A stretch of DNA of 64,000 nucleotides from positions 68,233,597-68,297,596 of the forward strand of contig CM037590.1 of the NCBI GenBank assembly GCA_021018995.1, written 5' to 3'. Numbering within the stretch: position 1 is the first letter of the stretch; the number at the start of each line of letters is the position of its first letter. Position numbers and translations under genes: made by a program. The notes under the pieces are model-generated. The model was not told the DNA's origin, did not search any database, and saw nothing but the letters and a program-made list of their open reading frames with translations. Shown piece by piece: positions 11,148 to 21,826 of this stretch. The DNA comes from Chloranthus sessilifolius. Lineage: Eukaryota > Streptophyta > Magnoliopsida > Chloranthales > Chloranthaceae.

Positions 11148-11562
11148 GGGTACCTCTAATCGCGCCCACGCGTTCTCCGAAAGTGCCAATGTCCTAGATC
11201 CCTTGAAAACCATTGATTCATTCGAATGAGATGATGAAGAGCACTTATCAAGCCTATCCTTCACAAAATAGATTTTTAGGTCATGACCCCCCTATCAGAT
11301 GGTCAATTTTTATTCCATGTGTCACAAATCCCCAAAAAATGGCCATGAATCATATGACACACATCTTGCTCAAATATGATTTTATTGCCATTTTTTTGGG
11401 ATCTATGACACATTGAATCACAAACCAACTGTTTGATAGGTGCACCATGATCTCAAGATCTATTGAGTGAAAGATATGGGTGAAAAATGATCTCCATCAT
11501 ATGATTTGAAGGATTCAATAGTTTTCAAGGGGTCTGGGATGTGGGCACGTTTAGAGGTATCC
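11148..11562. mobile_element. MITE, GGGTACC family, nested in hAT
   Basis: The ends are GGGTACCTCTAATCGCGCCC and, reverse-complemented, GGATACCTCTAAACGTGCCC. The inverted similarity continues inward through the CCTTGAAAAC(C/T)ATTGA and GATGA(A/T)GA region, so the whole 415 bp can fold back. Related copies are at 29497, 39290-39672, ~51358-51915 and 56238-56658. No coding potential. Confidence 0.85.
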
Positions 11563-11585
11563 ATATATATATATATATATATATA
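11563..11585. repeat. (AT)n microsatellite
   Basis: About eleven AT units directly after the MITE end. Confidence 0.9.
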
Positions 11586-12088
11586 CAAATTTTTTTTATT
11601 AAATGACCTTAACTTAAAATAGTGATTTCAAGCTAATTATAGTTTCATTTTTTGCATATGACTTGTAAATTTTGATCTATTCAACGAGACTTATCCAATG
11701 AACATAGTTTTGGAATTTTTTAAGACTATTAAAGTTCTAAAATATGATAGTGAAATATTCAATGACAATTAAAGTAATAAAAACTGTTAAAATGTTATTG
11801 GTTGGGTTAATCGATCCGTTGAGTATGTTCTACTATTTAGCTTTTCTCTTTTTGTGTTGCATTTTTCTTTAATATAGACTTTTGTTAATTTGTTAGTTGT
11901 ATTTTCAAATTATAAATAATAGATGGAATATGGAGATATTTGTAATCTAAAAGCGATGAGTATTGTTTTATTTGTCAAAAAAAAAAATTATAGCAAACTT
12001 TTTTTTATAAAGATTAATATGAAGGAGGGGCCCCATTTAGGGACTCGCCTTGGGCCCTTAAAATCTCAGGGCTGGCCCTGATTGTATT

Positions 12089-13009
12089 GAAGAATTTTTT
12101 TATTTTAGTTATAGTTATATGGGATGTTAGGGCTAGTACATCATTGAAAGTGTACTACTCATTATCTTTGAACATGTGTTTCTTATCGTATCCAATCTTT
12201 ATAATGATCTCATGAATGACTATCATGATGTGTCCAAATCAATGAACAGTGCTATCTACTATAATTCTTCTTTTTTAGTGGCTAACATTAGAGATCTTTG
12301 ATCGGGCGGTATATAATTGAATTACAGGTGTGATTCTTTTAAGTTAGAAATGCTCTAATCATGGAAAACCACTTGGACTGTTTAAATTGCCACATGTTAT
12401 AACAGTGCAATACTCTTTATTGGTGTAAGATGAAACAACTATTTTAATGAGGCAAGATCATTTAAAAGGTTGTTTTAGATCACGCCGTATCGCCAAGACG
12501 TCTCCTTCGTTCCCCCAGTATCGGATCTTCCATTTTGGCCGTTTTCATCAACCACTTTTTATTTAAATTTGATGGTCTAAGATTATGTAAACTGCCTCGA
12601 TGACAGTACAACACGTAAAATTTTGTTAACATCAGCCTTGCACATCTTGCCTAATAGAGTTGAACACTAGCAACTGTTAATGGCGAATGTCAAATTTTTA
12701 CAAGGTTTCAAAAATATTATAGAAGTTGTTCTATTCGGTGTAATACGAAAAAGTAGCAAAAAGTAGATTTTACAATGAGATATTGCGGTGAAAAGAACAA
12801 CCGTTTTACACCAAAATTTTACATGCGATCTGAATTTTGCATATAATCCAGTCATCAAAGAAATGCATGCAAAGTTTATATTACAAGGCAGAAAATGTTG
12901 TGAAACGAACGTGCCCGTTTTCAGTCAACAAAAATTGTCGATAATTGTTTTACTTGATTTCTTTTGTGCAAAAGATTGGAATAAAAAATGATCCCCATCA
13001 TCAGATTTA
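12089..13009. other. AT-rich non-coding stretch
   Basis: No gene, repeat family or promoter is recognised. Two overlapping short open frames on opposite strands near 12667-12991 have no domain and no conserved splice context. Confidence 0.4.
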
Positions 13010-14009
13010 ATGCAATCAAATACTATTTAAAATATGTAAATCTAGAATATCACATCAATTCTAGATGGCATTTGACCTTGTGAATTAGATAATGAAGATT
13101 GTCTTTTCATCCAATTTTTGCACTATTCATCTAAAGATTAAGGATGTCAAATCAAAACATAACATATGATGATTTCACATTACACGCATCCCAAAATGTG
13201 ATCTGGTCGCATAACTAATATCAATCCAAACTTTAAGGAATTTTCTCTTTTTTAAGATGCCATATAGTATAGACAGCTTAGATGTAGTGCTTGTGGAAAC
13301 TTACATTCAAAGAGAACTTATTTTTAAAATAACACACTAGGATGGGGACCAACACACAATCAACGACTTATTGCTTTTATAAGGGAAAAGAATACTAGTT
13401 GAGTTATTTTTCAACCGATAAACTTGAAGGAATTTAGATTACACATTTCGTGCCTAATTTTAAAAAAAATATATGAATAAAAAAACCTTAAAAGTTGCTG
13501 TTGGAGGTTTACCTAATTGACATACATTAGTTACTTAGCATGTAATTTACATGATACGAGAGACTTTTCAATGGCTTTGTGGACCACGCGGCGCAATTCT
13601 GCCACTCATAGAGAATTGATGAGTTGGTCGCTAAATATGAGATCTCGAATTAACGGTTGGTAGGCTAACTTAAGAGTCTTAGACGCAATCATTGTCTGAG
13701 AGCTGCATTTGGCGAGCCATCGATGCATCTATACCGTTTTTTTTAATGTTTGAAAGGAATGAATCTACCATTATTGACATAAAAAATAGATTATTTAAAA
13801 TTAACAGCTACTTCTATTATTAATTCTATATAACATTTGACCTCTTTGAATTAAATAATATGTCAAGTCACTTAGAACACATAATAATTTGGCATTACAT
13901 GAATCCCAAAATGTTACTCACGCATTAAGGTCATCATAACTCAAATAAGGTAACTAATTTAAATTTAAGGGAAATTTTTAGGAACGATCGTGTCAGTTTC
14001 TCTTTTTTT

Positions 14010-14245
14010 TTCAAGACCACCATATAGTTTCACTTTCAAGTCGAGCCAGTTTCAACTAACAGAAAAAGTCTCAAATACTTTTTTTTATATTTTTAATAAT
14101 TCTACATAGTTTAAAATTTTAAAATTTTATATTTTTTTATATTTACAAGATGTGAAGCAGTATTTATGCTGTCTGATTTAAAGGCTATAATATAAATATC
14201 GATAGTGCGAAAGATTGATACGAAAAAAAAGGCGATATTGCCTCT
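14010..14245. repeat. Half copy of the foldback element of 54977-55915
   Basis: GCCAGTTTCAACTAACAG, CATAGTTTAAAATTTTAAAA, TTTACAAGATGTGAAGCAG and GATTGATACGAAAA occur in the same order as in the left arm of the foldback element at 54977. The right arm is missing. The same half is present in copy 2 of the duplication (18335-18620), so it predates the duplication. Confidence 0.7.
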
Positions 14246-14439
14246 TTAATAAAAAAAATAAATAAATAAATAAAATGAATGTCTAAGCAGTTGTTATTGA
14301 CTAGGTCAATTCTAAAAATTTCCCAAAATTCAAACTCGAATGAATTTTGGGAACACATCTAATCACTCTTAATTATTTATGAAAAATAAAAATAAAAATA
14401 ATGATAACACTTGAAAGATGCGGGTGGTGGTGATGGTGG

Positions 14440-14561
14440 ACTAATCAATTCCGAGCCTTATATGATAGAGAAATGGTGGGAGTGGTGGTGGTGATGGTGG
14501 ACTAATCAATTCCGAGCCTTATATGATAGAGAAATGGTGGGAGTGGTGGTGGTGATGGTGG
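14440..14561. repeat. 61 bp tandem duplication
   Basis: ACTAATCAATTCCGAGCCTT starts at 14440 and again at 14501. The two 61 bp units are identical as far as I can read. They end in a GGTGGTGGTGATGGTGG tract. The near-identity means this is recent, unlike the surrounding old segment. Confidence 0.93.
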
Positions 14562-15060
14562 TTAAAATGGTGTCACTTATAGGGGAATTGATGACGGTCA
14601 CCAAATATGAGCTCTAGAACTAACGGGTGGTAGGCTGACTTGGTTGTGTCGCTGTCAGAGTGCTGCACTAGGCGGTGGATGAATCTACACCGTTGTGACG
14701 TGTTAAAACAGGTTATTTACGAAAGCAGCTAGAACACACCACTTTTATTTCTGCATGCTTAATGAAATAAATTAGAATAGCAAAATTTAGTGTGCGCGCA
14801 GAAAAAAAAATATTATATATAGGCAAAATAATTATAAAATTAAGAAAGTTTTGTGTGCACCCCAAAAGCTGCCACAAATAACTTTTTTTATAAGTGATAT
14901 ATGTTTTGAATCTCAAAAGAAAAATTTATTATCATTACTTTTTTTAATTAATCTTTGCAATAGTAAAAGTTGGTGTGCGATTAAAATTGGGGTGCCGGCC
15001 AAAAGTAAAACAGTTTTTAGCAGCCTCTTAGTTTTCCAATCATATTAAGTAGCACCTAGT

Positions 15061-15276
15061 ATAGATCAAAATGCCGAAAAACCGATATGTATTGTCTGAG
15101 CTCAAAACCGAAACGTATCGGTGTCGGATCATACCGGATGATACATTGAATGTATCGTCCGGGTAAATGCATGTATATGAACGATACGGTACTTTCAATG
15201 TATCGTATCGTTCGGGTCCAATACCAATACGTATCGTCTGATACTTATCGGTATCAGACGAAATTTTGATCCATGA
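15061..15276. mobile_element. MITE, GATACGTATCGG family
   Basis: A 216 bp element with ends ATAGATCAAAAT and, reverse-complemented, ATGGATCAAAAT. It is flanked by the direct repeat CACCTAGT (15053-15060 and 15277-15284). The interior is built from palindromic pieces such as CGATACGTATCG, TACATTGAATGTA and GATACGGTAC. It is absent from the equivalent point of copy 2. Confidence 0.8.
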
Positions 15277-15765
15277 CACCTAGTGCCTGGTGCCTATCAC
15301 CAACACTTTAAAATACAAAAGTTGCAATCTGTTTTTTTTTTTTTTTTTTTTTATTATTATTTGTAATAATAAAAAATGGTATTTTAATCATGTTCGCAAT
15401 GATTTACGGAAGAGACAAAATCATTTAAAAAGAATTTTTACAAAAATAAAAAAAGTTCTGATAACTATGGGGGAGCATCAGATCATCAACATGGTACACT
15501 GGTGCACACCAGTGATCGGATGGTCAGTCAGATGTTACATCTATACAACTTAGCAAATTGTGGAACCATATCCCAATGGGCAGGTGGCATGAGCCTGTTT
15601 TGTCATTTTGCTATAAGATAAAAATAATTATAATAATGGAGAAACTTTGGATTACTTAATAGTGCACCACCCTGCTAATAAGATTCTTTTTCTTTTTTTT
15701 CGATGGGAATGCTAATAAGATTATTAATTAAGCTTCAGGAGACTTTTTATCTTATTAATCGTGTC

Positions 15766-16599
15766 AAAAGCTGAATTTCACATGTCAAGGCCATAGAAAA
15801 TCTATCAAAATTAGTATTTTCTCTTTATAAAAAATTAAGATTCCATGGCTTAAGTTGTTTTCTTAAGATGTGGGTGAAGCCAATGAATTGAGTTAGAAAT
15901 GAGGAATTTAGGTAACACAAGGCATTGTCACCAAATTTTCCGAGTGATTGAAACAATTTACAAATAATTCGCGTGAGGTTTTGCATATTAATTCTGAATT
16001 ATTTATGACTTTTTGAAAAAATCGTGTGTTTTAAAAAATTCTTGATTTTTTAATAAATCATAATTTCTAATTTTTTAATACTTTTTAGTCTCACTTTTTT
16101 TATTTTTTTCTCTGAATATTTTTTGAACTTGCCATTGGATTTTCTGAATTTTAACCTTGCTGAATCATTGTTGAACCCTGACTTTGTGACTATGACAGAA
16201 GGTAGTTAAATTTCCAGCAATTGATATGTAGAAAGACTATAGATCATAGTTCTAAAACTCTGGCGAGGAAACTTGACTTAGTATCAAAATTTTGAGTTGA
16301 GTCCAAGTTGAGACTTCACTAAGATGATGCAATCACGGTCCATAAACTACCCCTATATATAAGATATTGTTTATTGAGATAAGGTGTTTGGAACTCTTCT
16401 TTTTAAAATGTATTAAACTACCGATTTTATCAACATTTCTTCTCTTTCGGAAGTTTTCCTTGCATATTAAATGTCTCGATTAATTTCTAAGACGATTTAT
16501 GAATTATGTATGTCCGTTTATCGCTTTAACAAACATAAAGTATCATAACACGGAATTCTAAGCCCTCGAGATTGGATAAGAATTCTGAGTCATAATATA
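15766..16599. other. AT-rich spacer between the two segment copies
   Basis: No gene or known repeat is recognised. Composition is AT-rich with T runs. Confidence 0.4.
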
Positions 16600-16900
16600 T
16601 AGCTACCGCGTAAATCTAGAATACCATTAATTATAAATGGCATTTGACCGTTTGAATTACATAATGAAGATTGTCTTTTCATCCAATCATTTGCATTATT
16701 CATCTACATATTAAGGATGCCAAACATAACATATGATGATTTCACATTACACTCATACCAAAATGTGATCCGAGCATTAAGAGCATCATAGATGGTCACG
16801 TAACTAATATCAATCCAAACTTCAAGGAATTTTATTTTTTATTTTTTTGAGGATGCCATATGCTGTATAGACGGTCCAAATGTAGTACCTGTGGAAACTT

Positions 16901-17093
16901 TTTTTTTTTTTTTTGATAACTTGGGTATCCTAGCCTCTTAGAGCACCCGCCTAATCTCAGGAGCACATGCACACCCAAAATTAGCACATGTCGGGTCAGT
17001 ATAAAATATAAATCCCTAGGGTGGCCTCAAGGAGGGGAAGAGATTCGAGCTCAAGTCTTTTGCTTTTGAAAGCAGGTACCTGGCCAGCTCGCC
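16901..17093 (-). mobile_element. tRNA-derived SINE
   Basis: Read on the minus strand it starts near GGCGAGCTGGCCAGG, which fits a pol III A box, has GAGCTCGAATCTC some 45 bases later as a B box, and ends in an A tract (the T run at 16899-16914). The homologous position in copy 1 (about 13306) runs from GTGGAAACTT directly to CAAAGAGAA, so copy 1 is an empty site. That comparison is the strongest support. Confidence 0.78.
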
Positions 17094-17118
17094 TAAAGAG
17101 AATTTATTTTTAACACAC

Positions 17119-17311
17119 TACCAAGGTGTCAAATCGGATAAGGGAATCGGGTATTAGTCCATGGAGGGTCGATAAAAAAAATAAAAAATAAAAAACAAAA
17201 AACTCAATTGAAATCGAGACATATCTGCCAATACCCGATACGTATCGGCGATACTGATACGGGACCGATACGTATTGGTATCGGCCGATATTTGATACCA
17301 TGCACACTACA
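17119..17311. mobile_element. MITE, GATACGTATCGG family
   Basis: It begins AGGTGTCAAATCGG and ends CGGCCGATATTTGATACC, with TCAAAT and ATTTGA as inverted ends. The interior carries CCCGATACGTATCGGCGATA and GACCGATACGTATTGG. The ends match those at 61660-61915 better than those at 15061, so at least two subfamilies exist. Confidence 0.72.
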
Positions 17312-18144
17312 TGGGATGGGAAGTTACATACAAGGTGGAGCAAGCATGGGGTTTAGAGTCTACGACTTGTTGCTTCCACAAGAGAAAAAGATACTAATTG
17401 AATTATTGTTCAACCGATAAACTTGAAAGGAATTTTGATAACTCGTGCTTTAAAAATATTAAGGCGGGAGGAGGGGGGCGGTTGGTTTACCTAATTTATA
17501 GTAGTTACCTGCCATGTAATTTACATGTTAGAGGCTTCTTCACGATGGCTCTGTGGACCACAAGGGGCTAAAATGATCCACCTTTCAGAGAATTGATGAG
17601 CTGGTCACCAAATATGAGCTCAATAAAAAACTTTTTATATGTAATTTACATGTTAGAGGCGTCTTCGTGGACTACATGGGGCTAAAGTGGGGCCACTTAT
17701 GGAGAGTTGGTGTATGAGCTCTAGAGATAACGGTTTGTAGGCTAACTTAGACGCATCATTGTAGAGCGCTGCACTACGCGATCGATAAATCTATACTATT
17801 GTGACTTAAAAAAAACATATTATTTGATATTAACAGCTATTATGTAAGTCTATTATTAATTCTATATGACATATGACCTCTTTGAGTTAAATAATAAAGG
17901 TTATCTGCTTATTTAATCCTTTGCGCTATTTATCTCAAAGTTAAGAGTGCCAAATCACAGAAAATACATGATGATATGACATTGCACTAATCCCATAATG
18001 TGACTGACGCATTAAGGGCATCATAACTCAAGACAGGTAACTAACGTCAATTCAAGCTTGAAGGAATTTTGGAAACACATGTCGACTCTCTCAATTATTT
18101 AATAATAATAATAAATCTTGAAAGATAAGGGTGCATGATTGATC

Positions 18145-18328
18145 ATAGATCAAAAAGCAGGAAAAACGATACCTATCGTCCGAGCCTAAAATCAATACGT
18201 ATCGGTATACATTGAATGTATTGTCCGGATATATACATATATTTAACTGATATGGTACATTCAATGTACCATATCGGTAGGGTCCGATACCGATACGTAT
18301 CGGTATCGGACGAAATTTTGATTCATAG
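18145..18328. mobile_element. MITE, GATACGTATCGG family
   Basis: The ends are ATAGATCAAAA and, reverse-complemented, ATGAATCAAAATTTCG. The interior has CGATACGTATCGGTATCGG and paired TACATTGAATGTA. It has the same subfamily and arrangement as 15061-15276 but sits at a different site of the duplicated segment, so the two insertions are independent. Confidence 0.75.
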
Positions 18329-18334
18329 TGATGG

Positions 18335-18620
18335 TTAACTAATTGATATGAGAAATTTATCGGATCTATCCTCTCATATACACCTTTTCTATATTTTTAC
18401 CTTTATCCAAACCGACTAGCTGTTAGCCGAGCCATTTTCAACTAGCACAAAAAGCTAGAAATTCCCCTTCTTACAATTTTTTCATTTTACATAGTTTAAA
18501 ATTTTAAATATTTATATTTTTTATATTTACGCGATGTGAAACGGGATTTATACCGTCTGATTTAAAAGCTATAATATAAAATCAATGGTGTCAAAGATAG
18601 ATACGAAAAAGAAGGCGACA
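18335..18620. repeat. Half copy of the 54977-55915 foldback element
   Basis: TTTACCTTTATCCAAACCGA, then CTAGCTGTTAGCC, CATAGTTTAAAATTTTAAA, TTTACGCGATGTGAAAC and GATAGATACGAAAA follow the order of the left arm of the element at 54977. Only one arm is present. Confidence 0.7.
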
Positions 18621-19652
18621 TAAAATAAAAAAAGTTGTGTGTACCCTAAAAGCTGACATAAATAAATTTTTTAATAAGTGATATATGCTTTGAATCTTAA
18701 AAGCAAAATTTATTATCAATTTATCATTACTTTTTCCATTAATCTGTGTAATAATAAAAGTTGGTGTGCGACTAAAATTGGTGTGCCTGAACCACACCGA
18801 ACCAAACCCCAGCCCATCACCCCCTGCACCCCCCTTACCCCGCCAAACCCTTCCTCCACCAGGATATTTCCACTTCTCTCAAGCAAGATACTAATTTGAA
18901 CTTCCCTTCAAAGATCCGAAGGTCACGCTCCTCCTAAATCATCCACAAAATAACGAGAGGAACCGATCTTCTATTCATATCTCTAAACTCAACAAACTCT
19001 ACAATTACATTACCACAAAACCCCGGCATACATAATTGGATGCTCCATCGATTTATGAAAAAGAGTTAAATGATATTAGCCACATGACAATGAATGAAGA
19101 GATGGTTGGCAGCATAGATGGTCGGTAGTTTTTTATTTTTTGTAATAATTAAGAAAAGGGATTTTAAATTGTGTTTGCAAATATTTACCAATAGACAAAA
19201 AATCATTTAAAAAGAATTTTTACCAAAAAAATAATAATCTGATAACTAATTAACTATGGGTGAGCATCAGATCATGGAGATCCACATCAACATGATACAC
19301 TGCACAGCAGTGATCGGGTGGTCAGCCAGATGTTACATCTATGCGCGAATTTTGGAGCGTCATAGGGCAGGTGACATGAGCCAGCTTTGTCACTTTGCTA
19401 TAAGACAAATAATTACAATAAAGGAGAAACTTTGGATTAATTAATAGTGCACCACTCGGCTAATAAGATTATTAATTAAGCTTCAAGAGACTGTTTTTCT
19501 TCTCTCTGATTTTTTTCTATGAAAATTTTTTAAACTAGGCCGGGACAACATTTTCTTATGATAATATTTTTTTCATATATTTATTTTATTCATAACGCTT
19601 TCAAGTAGTTCTATAAGCTGTGTAAGTGACTACCTGACTGTACTTTATTAAA

Positions 19653-20045
19653 GTTATTTGCACACGCTTTTCAAGTGATTGCACCGAATTTAAAAGAAAG
19701 ACTTGTAAGTTTGAAGACTTCGACTATATGAAAACACCATCTAAATTGTTTGATTTGAAGGCTATAATCTAAAGATATCAATCGTAAAAGATTATAACAA
19801 AATATAATTTTTATCATATGATGAAATAGAGTCAAAGGCTATTATATAATTCAACAGTTGACAACAATAGATCATATGACAAGTATCGTGTTTTTCTCCA
19901 ATTTTATGTACTAGAGATCTATTGATCATGAACTTCAAATCATATGGCCCATATTGTATTTTTACATATCACATGTCCCTAAAATACAAAGTCTTTCTTT
20001 AAATTCGATGCAATTACTTGAAAAGCGTGTACAAGTAATGACTCC
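19653..20045. mobile_element. Foldback MITE with 10 bp flanking repeat
   Basis: The left arm GCACACGCTTTTCAAGTGAT, then TGCACCGAATTTAAAAG, pairs with the right arm, which reverse-complements to GTACACGCTTTTCAAGTAAT, then TGCATCGAATTTAAAG. The direct repeat CTTTATTAAA flanks it (19643-19652 and 20046-20055), the size range of Mutator-like duplications. A lone arm of the same family is at 52228-52290. No coding region. Confidence 0.82.
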
Positions 20046-20094
20046 CTTTATTAAAATATCACTAACAACGCTAAAATCTAAGGATATTTTAGTA

Positions 20095-20632
20095 ATCTTA
20101 ATATATATATAGAGAGAGAGAGAGACATAGAGAGAGAAAGAGAGAGCGAGAAAGGAAAAATACGCTCGGGCATATAAATATTTCTACGCCAATTGATATG
20201 AGCGCGACACGTAACGTACTTTTTGCGAAGTGATTGGTGGCATAAGAACCACTTTAGTAACTAGAGTTAGACTTTTAAAATATTTTATTATCCTTCCAGC
20301 CGTCATTTTTTACTTTTTTAAAGTCTCTTTCTTTTCTTTATTTTTCTAATAAAGTGTAGACATAATTTATAGGTATATTTTAATAAAAAAATGTGGCCTT
20401 CCATAAGCGAAGCGCTAACACCTCAGCAGTGAAGCGTTGATATTCTGACGCCGAGGTGCCGACACTTCGCTAAAAAAAAAATTTGAGCATCAACGCCTCG
20501 TTTTAGTGGTGTCGGCACTTAGATAAATTTATTTTTTTTAATTTTTCTTTATTTTTATGGAAGTCCCAGCGCGCCTGCACTTCAAAAAAAAAAAAAAAAA
20601 TTGCGCCAGCACCCCGAAACCGAAGCACTGGC

Positions 20633-20676
<44 letters not shown>

Positions 20677-21095
20677 GCAGTGCCAGCACCCCTAAACGAA
20701 ACGTCGATGCTTCGTCTTAGGGGTGCCGACACTTCTAAACGAAGCGCAAACGCCCTTAAAACGAAGCACTTCGTTTCGGGGAGTTAGCGCTTTGCTCCCG
20801 ATGTGCTAGCGCTTCATTATCAGGCGCCACATTTTTTGAATAAAATATGTAAAAAAAAATTAAGTCTGATACTTTCTTGAAAAAATGGAGAAAAGAAAGA
20901 GACTTTAAAAAAGTCAAGAATGAAAACTGGAAGGATATTTAACTTTTAAAAGTGTAACTCTAGTTAGTAATATAGTCCCAATGCTACCCATCACTTCACA
21001 AAAAGAATGCTACGTGTCGCGCTCATATCAATTGGTGTAAAGATATCTCTATGTCCGGGCGCATATCCTCATTCCTCTATATATATATATATTGA
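20095..21095. mobile_element. Foldback element with ~320 bp arms and central array
   Basis: The left arm (about 20150-20415) and right arm (20815-21070) are inverted copies: CAATTGATATGAGCGCGACA occurs in the left arm and its complement in the right, followed inward by ATCCTTCCAG, TTTTTTAAAGTCTCTTTCTT and AAAAAATGTGGC in both. The ~400 bp between them is a degenerate array of CGAAGCGCTAACGCC-like and GTGCCGACACTTC words with long A and T tracts. AT repeats on both sides hide the target duplication. Confidence 0.8.
20420..20815. repeat. Central array of GCGCTAACGCC / CGAAGCG words
   Basis: Words such as AAGCGAAGCGCTAACACC, GTGCCGACACTTC, GCATCAACGCCTCG, GGCAGTGCCAGCACCCC and AAACGAAGCGC occur on both strands with spacers of A or T runs (16-30 bases). 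No regular period is kept. Confidence 0.65.
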
Positions 21096-21595
21096 TGGCA
21101 TAAATCATAGTTATATTAAAATTGTTAAAAAATATATTATACATAAAAAATGTAAATGAAAAAAAGGGTGACCAGGGTGGGATCGGGCGAGCTCTAGACC
21201 ATTTGGGCATAACCCGGCCCCATCAAGACTGAGCTACTAGCACCCAGCCCGGCCATATGTACCGGAATGGACTAGGGGATTTAAAAAGCCTGGAATTTCT
21301 GGGCCGGATTGTGGACCACAGCCCTATCTTTGAAGGCAAAATTAAACCACTAGTCTGCAAAGTTTGCATTGCTTTGGAACCCTGTTAAGCCAAACAACAA
21401 ACTTACAGACATCTGAAGAAGAAACAGATTGACTCTTCAACTACAGGAAGAAATTTATAATCAGTAACATTTCTCAGTAGGGTATTTCTCAGAAACAACA
21501 CTAAGTTAGCCGCCTTATGGATCTGAAAAGATGAAACTAGGATCTAGTGGATATGGTTATTATTGCTGTGTGGAAATTTAGAAAGCCTAGGCAAT
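21096..21595. other. Downstream flank and likely 3' UTR of the host gene
   Basis: The part nearest 21595 should include the 3' UTR of the minus-strand gene. The left part contains GC-rich GGCCCGG/CCCGGCC text (21180-21320) like that of dispersed repeats. The polyadenylation site cannot be fixed from sequence alone. Confidence 0.45.
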
Positions 21596-21826
21596 TTAAA
21601 CTAGCCGCCTCTTGAAGTTTCTCGTGGTGGCTTGGTACGTGCGAACTAGCAGACCAACTCCAATGCCGATACCCAGACAAACTCCGAGGCCAATCCCGAC
21701 GCCAACTCTCACGCCGGCATTGAACCATGAGAGTTCGCCATCCTCGCCTTCTATGTATTCAGCCCTCGTGTAAAGGTTGCTGTAGTCTTCGTCGTTTTCC
21801 TGTTTGTAGTCTTGGAATTCTGATAC
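21596..21826 (-). CDS. Host gene exon 2, At1g01500-like membrane-anchor part
   Basis: This is the last coding exon (77 codons with TAA stop at 21598-21596). The acceptor reads TTCACAG before GTATCAGAATTCC, phase 0, so residue 236 of the protein is Val. Residues 236-270 are acidic (QENDEDYSNLYTRAEY, then EGEDGELSWF). Residues 274-297 form a glycine-zipper-like hydrophobic helix, GVRVGVGIGLGVCLGIGIGV plus GLLV, which looks like a single membrane segment or membrane-embedded hairpin. The end RTYQATTRNFKRRLV is basic. This C-terminus matches what I recall of the Arabidopsis At1g01500 family nearly residue for residue. The exon lies 2179 bp from exon 1. Confidence 0.88.
   Translation of the reverse strand, partial: VSEFQDYKQENDEDYSNLYTRAEYIEGEDGELSWFNAGVRVGVGIGLGVCLGIGIGVGLLVRTYQATTRNFKRRLV

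Larger units (their letters stand above)
10768..12080. mobile_element. Non-autonomous hAT transposon
   Basis: The left end is CAGGGTTGGCCCTGGGCGAA and the right end, reverse-complemented, is CAGGGCCAGCCCTGAGATTT. Both are the CAGGGCCGGCCCTG-type terminus of plant hAT elements. The element is flanked by a perfect 8 bp duplication ATTGTATT (10760-10767 and 12081-12088), the length expected for hAT. No transposase frame is visible. A GGGTACC-type MITE (11148-11562) is nested inside, leaving about 0.9 kb of hAT sequence. Confidence 0.92.
13010..15765. repeat. Segmental duplication, copy 1
   Basis: This stretch matches 16600-19505 block by block in the same order. Shared blocks include TGGCATTTGACC near the start, CAACCGATAAACTTGAA, GTAATTTACATG, a TAAAAGTTGGTGTGCGA block (14960 against 18757), and GAGCATCAGATCAT...CAGATGTTACATCTAT (15473 against 19261). 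Divergence is substantial, with many indels. Copy 1 carries its own 61 bp tandem repeat and a 216 bp MITE. Confidence 0.85.
16600..19505. repeat. Segmental duplication, copy 2
   Basis: Second copy of the 13010-15765 segment in the same orientation. It differs by a SINE (16901-17093), two GATACGTATCGG MITEs (17119-17311 and 18145-18328) and an internal repeat of TGTAATTTACATGTTAGAGGC (split at 17515 and 17639). The fragment TATGAGCTCTAGA...GTAGGCTAACTTAG recurs within both copies, so the ancestral unit was itself internally repeated. Confidence 0.83.
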
